Shown piece by piece: positions 58,331 through 64,000 of a stretch of DNA of 64,000 bases (its first letter is position 1; every line of letters starts with the position of its first letter). The notes under the pieces are model-generated. The model was not told the origin of the DNA. It did not search any database and saw nothing but the letters and a program-made list of their open reading frames with translations. The stretch comes from Apteryx mantelli (lineage: Eukaryota; Chordata; Aves; Apterygiformes; Apterygidae), in NCBI RefSeq assembly GCF_036417845.1, contig NW_027118693.1:4164001-4228000 (forward strand), read 5' to 3'. Position numbers and translations under genes: made by a program.

Positions 58331-60275
58331 CCAAAGCAACTTCTTATTTACTCTGCCTCTAACAGCATGGACAGGATTATCATTGCTGGTGACAGAACAT
58401 GTTTTTGCAAGTCTAACTTTTCAATTAAAGCCTTAGAACAAATGCTCAAGCACACCAATTTTTTTGGGGGGGGGGGGGGGAGGGGGAGTCAAAACCCCTG
58501 TTTCCATTGGCTCCGGTGGCTGTGGGATGAAGCCTGAGTTTGGTTTGAAAGAGAAAAGATGAGGCTGAATGTCCTGCGGGTGACTATAAACTACTTAATG
58601 CCTTCTGTGCTTCCAGTGATGCTTCTTGTGGTCGCTCCTCAGTCTACAATGCACTCTCATTTTTCCCTTGCATAGTAGATCAGAACTGTGGAGAAAGACC
58701 TGAGTTCAGGGAAACAACATGCCGATAATCTGGACAGCCTGGGGAGCCCACTGAAAAAGTAAGTGTGTGCGTGTGAAAGCTCACAGGAAAGGCCTGGACC
58801 CGAGGTGCCAAGGATCCCAATCCTTGAGCCACAGGGCTGGATACGTTCTCCTCTGATTGCTCCTAACATGGGCTGAAGAAACACCACACAGTGTCAAATA
58901 AATTTCTGTGGGAAAGGTGGAGGAAGAAAGTAGAAACAAATCAGAAGAGGGCGAATGCAGGCCAGGAGTCTCACCAGTAAATATTTCCAAATACAGGTGG
59001 ATTTTACCCCCTCTCTGGAAAGGCTGTTTCTTCCGTGACCAGCAGCACTTGGTGGAAGGAGGGTTTTTTTTTTTTTTCCTGACACTCCTGGAATGGAGAG
59101 CAGCAGGATTTGAGCCAAGGGGGATTTGCTGGGCACTCAAACAAAGCTTTCAGTCTGGGATCTTGAAGTCCTGGGTGGCTGAAGACTACAAGATGACTCC
59201 AATGTGTGACTCACAAGTGACCCGAGTCACATCACAGCCACCATTGAAATGCCCCCAGAAGCAGATCCCATAACATCTGGCCTGAACGAGCCCCACTGTA
59301 TTTCTCTGCCTTTCTCCCTGCACCTAAAACTTTCTCTTTAGCTCCTTAGCACTGGGGAGAAGTTTCAGCTCCCGGACCGGCTGGGAAGGCACCAGTGCCT
59401 GCCAGTCCTGATGCTACACTCAGATTTCATTCTGTTGAACTAAACCAAGTCCCCAAGTGACCAGCTCTGCAGTGTAACTGTCCATGTGTCCACACTATTC
59501 TCCAGTCCAGGAAAATGGACTGCAGGTGGGAGGGTGCCAGCTCAGGGCAGGCACAGAAATGCCTCTGCTCACCACCACCTGCCCTGGGCTCAGGGAGGAA
59601 AAGAGGCCCTGGGGCCAGTGCCCGCTGGCTGCGTGGCTTTCTCTGCAATTGTCTCCTTTTCTGTCCCAGGCTGTGGGGACGAAGGGGCTCACTGGCTGCA
59701 GCCAGCCTGGACACATGGAGTGGCAGAGCTATGGCAACAGTGGCCAGATTCTCCCCACTGCCAGCTGGACAGGCACAGGTGGGGACCTGGCCCTTCCTGA
59801 TCTTCCCAAGCATGTCATTCGAGGAAGTGCTGGAAGAACAGGCCTGGAGGGATCCTCATGGAACTGCATTGCCTGTGGCTGTGATAACTGACCAGCCCCC
59901 TCCCATAAATGCTTCCCAGGCCAGGCGCTTGGGGACAAGCAGCTGGCAGTGCTTATGGGAGTCCATCAGCACCATGCCCTCTGGGTGGGCAAGGAGACCT
60001 CAGGTTCTTGGTACCCTGTTGGAGAGGCGCTGGCTGCCGAGAGGACTGAGGGGAGGTGGGACAGGTTCCGTGACTCACGAGGTGAAGGTGCTGGCACAGG
60101 CCTGGGGCCAGGGCCCTGCAACCTCCTAGGCCTCTCCCAGCTGCTGGGAAGCCACTGCAGAAACAAGCAAATGCCAGAGAACAGCCTTTCCCATGTTCCT
60201 GGGAGCCAATGACAGGGACACTTGTGTGTGAGAACATGGCAGACCAGCAGCAGGGAGATGACTGGCGTTTGTGCT
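58331..60275. other. Intergenic sequence, nothing recognised
   Basis: No exon or named repeat was seen. A T13-type run lies at about 59065-59078. Confidence 0.4.
58466..58491 (+). repeat. G15 tract with adjoining G run
   Basis: Fifteen consecutive G residues, then A and a further G run. This can form guanine quadruplex structures and is prone to length error in sequencing. Confidence 0.85.
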
Positions 60276-60278
60276 TGT

Positions 60279-60882
60279 GGGGTCCCTTCTGCCTGAGGAA
60301 ATGATAGGCCAGTGCTAGGCGCATGCTCAGCTATGGGCCTGTAAGGTCACTGCTGCCTCAGCACCTGATAGGCCAGCAGCAGGCACATGGCTTCAATGCT
60401 GACTGTGAGGTCACTTATTCCCTGGAGCTGATAGGTCAACAGGGGGCCCTTGGCTCATGTAGGTTCTTCTGATGTCACTTCAGTCTCTGCTGCTGATAGG
60501 CCAGAAACAGGCTTAATGCTGGGATGTTGATTGTGAGGTCACTGCTGCCTCAGTACCTGATAGGCCAGCAGCAGGCACATGGTTCTGATGCTGATTGTGA
60601 GGTCACTTCCTTCTCTGTAGACTGTCTGCCATCAGCAGGCTCTCGGTTGCTGTGGTTTCTTGTAAAGTCCCCTCTGTCTCTGCTGCTGACAGGCCAGAAG
60701 CAGGTTGATGGCTTCAGTGCAGACTGTGAGGTCACTGCTGCCTGTGCACCGGATCGGCCAGCAGCAGGAGCAGCGCCAGCAAAGCAGCTGTGAGGTCACT
60801 TTGGCCTGAGCAGCTGAGCAGCAGCAACAGGGCTGTGAAATGGCTTGTGAGGACGCTGCTGTCTCTGAAGACAACAGGCCAG
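60279..60882 (+). repeat. Minisatellite of about 64-bp units (right copy)
   Basis: About ten tandem units near 64 bp, each with a GTGAGGTCACT-like block followed about 13 bases later by TGATAGGCCAGCAGCAGGC or a variant. Units are diverged. The same family occurs at 32.8-33.7 kb, mostly in the other orientation. Confidence 0.85.
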
Positions 60883-61210
60883 AAAGGCGCTGGCCTTGCA
60901 TAGCTGGTCCCTGCTGGGCTGGGGCTCTCCAGGGAGGCCTGAGCTGCCCCCGGCTGTGCTGGGCAGGGGGCTTGTGCCGGGCTCCCGCTGCTGTGGATCC
61001 AGCAGGGTGCCTGGAGTCCACTGAACGGACTCATCATCGAGTTCACACAAGCAGGGATTTGGTTGCTTTGTCTGGGATATTTTGCACGCCAAAAGAAAGA
61101 GCCTGCTGTTGCATTTAAAAACAAGTATTTATCAGCCTGTACAAAAGACCTATGAAAACACAGGTCATGCAGTTGTGTGGTGACTCTGTTCTTCTACACA
61201 GGTGCTCTGT
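60883..61210. other. Intergenic sequence, nothing recognised
   Basis: GC-rich up to about 61 kb, then AT-rich; no feature was identified. Confidence 0.4.
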
Positions 61211-61215
61211 CATGA

Positions 61216-61307
61216 AATATGTATATATACACATGTGTATATAGATGTATATATAAATATACACACACACACACATATGTATATACACATATATATTATA
61301 TATATTG
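61216..61307. repeat. TA/CA-rich microsatellite
   Basis: Alternating purine-pyrimidine sequence of ATATAC, CACACA and TATATA words, about 90 bases long. Confidence 0.9.
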
Positions 61308-64000
61308 TGCAGGTGTTTAGGAACTACAGAATGCATTCCTGATCATCATCTACTTTTATTCTTAGGAGAACAGGCGTTTTCAGCACTGGAGAAATCTACT
61401 GAGGCAAATCATGATATTTAGGAGAGCTTTGCAGAGACTTGTACAGTCTCTTTTGCTATGTGGTAGGATGAAGACTTCAGAATATAGTGTGCTCCCATTA
61501 AATCAAGAAAAGCAAGAGAATGTATTTCAGCACTAATTGAGAAGGTGGACTAGTGCAAGTGAGGGATATGGACTACTTAGGGACTATGAGGACACGTTGA
61601 TTTAATCCATAGTATTCGTTCAGTGACTCAAGACCAAAGAAATGTGTTGTCTATCCTTTTAGATTAAAAAAAAAAAAAAAAGAGTTTGTGTTGCCATCTC
61701 TGCCTTTCTAGGATTGTTAAAACAGCAATGAATTATGTAGCGGGAACAAAATTGAGAAAGAGTTTGTTAAAAGAGCATAAGAAAAAACTTGAAACAATGT
61801 CAGCATTCGTTACCTTTAAGCCTCTAAATTTATGTAAACTTTTTGATATTTCAATGTGGAAGTCATTTAAACCCTCAGCTGAAAAGTGAGATTGGGTTGT
61901 CCCAGTTGGGTCAATCATTTCTCTCCAGTTCCGTTACTGTGCTGGTCAGGAAAGCCTCTGACCTACTGAACTCAGTTATGGCGCTAGTAACTTTGACTTG
62001 AGCCGATAAAGGTACTGCAGTGCTGTGGTGGCAAAAAGAAATGCTGTCCACAAATGTATTTCCTAATACTAAAGCAGGAGAGCTAGAAAGTTTATTTGCA
62101 GTCTGTATTAGTAATCAACACGCAAGGAAAGATGAAACCAGTGGAATGGCTGAACAAAATAAGTATCTTACATGCACTTATGGTAATGCTGTAACTTCAC
62201 CCATCCAATCTGCAGTTCTTTAGATGCAGCTCCTGTGTTTCAATGCCCTTCTTTTTCTAAAAATGTTATTCTGCTCATTTCTCCCTTCCCACCTTCTTTG
62301 ATAACTGTTGACCAATTCCAGCTGAACATGACAAATGTAGAGATCGAAATGTTTTTGAAGTCCTGGCATCATGAAAATTAGTGTCTGGGTGGTGAAGAGA
62401 ACCTGTCGGGTGTGTGCTGAGAGAGAAGGCTGTAATTCTCCCCCATATCAGCTAACTGACCACTTGCCCTGCGTGCATTTGGCTGGCCAGTGCCCATGTG
62501 TGATGGGAGAACCATCACTTGCCCAGCCAACATGGTGGGGACCAGCAGACATGGTGGGGAGCGGCAGCATTGCTTAGGGGAGGTATAGTACGAGCCAGCA
62601 AGGAAACAGGCTTTGGTAGTCGTCCTGATCACCGAACAGCTTATTCCTTGCTGGAGGATGGAGAGTATTAACAACAACAACAACAACAAGTGGTGGCGAG
62701 GGGGAAGAAAAGAGAAGACCGTTAACATTTTTGTCTTCCTTGGTCACTTTATTTTTAAAATTCTTGCTTGATAAATATTCTTCTAGAAATGCTTCTTGCC
62801 AGCCACCATAGTACAGGCCAGGGTACAAAATATCTGGAGAGCCAGGATACAGGCAAAGGTCTCCCTTGGAGCTTGCAGGAATACGTGCTCGGGAAAAGCT
62901 TGCAGCTCATACCCTGGGCCTGTCAGCTCTGGGTTTTAGCACCACATCCCCTGAAGAAAGATACACGCAGGTATCTTTTTCCCTCTTTAATCTCATAGGA
63001 TTAATTGACTCAAGTGAGGTAGGTGGAATTCACGGTAAGGAGGTGGCCTGGTTTTAATGTGCTTCCTGTTATTTCTGCCTTAATATCCACATTTCTTTTT
63101 GACTGAATGACATCAAATAAGGATGTTGTGCATGATGATATTTTCCACTCCAAATGAAAAGTCAGGATGTTGCTGGCAGCTCAGAGAGCTGGAGGATGCT
63201 GCTCATAAACCTCTCTCCACGGCAAGGACTCCTGCTAGTCTTAGTGCGATTCAGACTGTGGTTCTCATCGTCTTGTAAGACTCTGTAGCTCCCAGGAGAC
63301 GGCTCTGCATCAGCCTGACTGCAGGTCATGCACTTTTTCTAGCCTTTTTTTTTTATAATGGTGTAATGAAACTAAAGTTTATTTGCGGCAAGAAATGTGT
63401 TTCTTTTCTCTCGTTGTACTGAAGAGGAACAGTTATAATACACTTGGCAATTAACGCAACATCTCCTTTAGCTGGGTACATTTACCAAACATAACCAATC
63501 CCACAGCCTGTAATGCTGCACTGTAGGCACTAAAAGCATTTCCACTCTCAGAACACTTCTATTTCTACATCTGCCTCTTTTTCTTAATGAGAAGGATAAA
63601 GCACAAATAGACCTAGTGCTGTTTTGTTCCTTTTTACTTTTAGGCAGGAAATCTATGTTGTTGCTTGGCATCCTTGTATTACAGCATCTGGACCTTCAGC
63701 AGAAGCATTTGAGAGCCATGGAAGTGTGGAAAGACATGTTACATGGTTGGATGCTCATCTGTCACATAAAGGGATTATCTCCATTTGGGTTATGTGATGG
63801 CTCCCTCTGTGGTCACCTACCAATAATGTCTAGTGAGTGCCCACATACACTGCTAGTGCTTTCCACCTGGGGACCAGAACTGCGTGAGTGTTGATCATCT
63901 GATCAGACGCACAGAGATATGCATCCTGTGAAAGGATGCTTGCCACTTTGTTCATGAGGTAGAGGCTTGTCTGCTTACGTGCTTGAGGTACCACCTGCAG
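61308..64000. other. Intergenic AT-rich sequence to the window end
   Basis: An A16 run lies at 61666-61681. Short protein-like frames occur (for example 61686-61889) but match no family I know. No exon with clear splice context was recognised. Confidence 0.4.
62671..62689. repeat. (AAC)n microsatellite
   Basis: Six tandem ACA/AAC trinucleotides. Confidence 0.9.

Noticed and set aside
60279-60882. Regularly spaced repeats that might suggest a CRISPR array
   Set aside because: Unit and spacer are not separable, units are diverged throughout, and the genome is vertebrate; this is a minisatellite.

Overview
The window looks like a bird genome. Its interspersed repeats are almost all CR1 LINEs, with avian-type endogenous retrovirus debris. 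It carries a maestro heat-like repeat (MROH) gene and olfactory receptor (OR) sequences of the OR14 type that is greatly expanded in birds. Genes are split by introns with normal vertebrate splice signals. I saw no prokaryotic features, CRISPR arrays or convincing RNA genes.

Layout. 1-2.6 kb holds non-coding DNA with a possible old LTR. 2.84-14.44 kb (minus strand) is one MROH gene. I could follow all 22 coding exons; every junction is in phase and the summed open reading frame is 936 codons plus stop. 14.4-17.2 kb is a GC- and CpG-rich block with the gene's probable promoter, a degenerate telomere-like CCCTAA tract, a CR1 3' end and hexamer repeats. 17.3-19.6 kb is a decayed retroviral integrase/env remnant. 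From there on the base composition becomes more AT-rich.

20.6-56.3 kb is the most notable structure: a large, diverged inverted duplication. The left arm (about 20.64-28.57 kb) matches the reverse complement of the right arm (about 49.43-56.28 kb), with about 21 kb between them. Each arm carries an OR14-type pseudogene facing outward, and the two are broken by different lesions. The left arm has an extra CR1 absent from the right arm. The right arm has an extra local fold-back inverted repeat. Both inner ends of the arms fall inside CR1 sequence.

The spacer (28.6-49.4 kb) holds one intact single-exon OR gene (44.1-45.1 kb, OR6-like), a second OR relic with the middle deleted (40.3 kb), a gag-like retroviral fragment (35.3 kb) and a 64-bp-type minisatellite (32.8-33.7 kb). 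The same minisatellite family recurs at 60.3-60.9 kb, mostly in the other orientation. 56.3-64 kb is otherwise gene-free apart from a CR1 reverse-transcriptase fragment and simple repeats.

Only two genes look functional: the MROH gene and the OR6-like receptor. All homology statements come from reading and comparing sequence by eye; no database search or alignment program was run.
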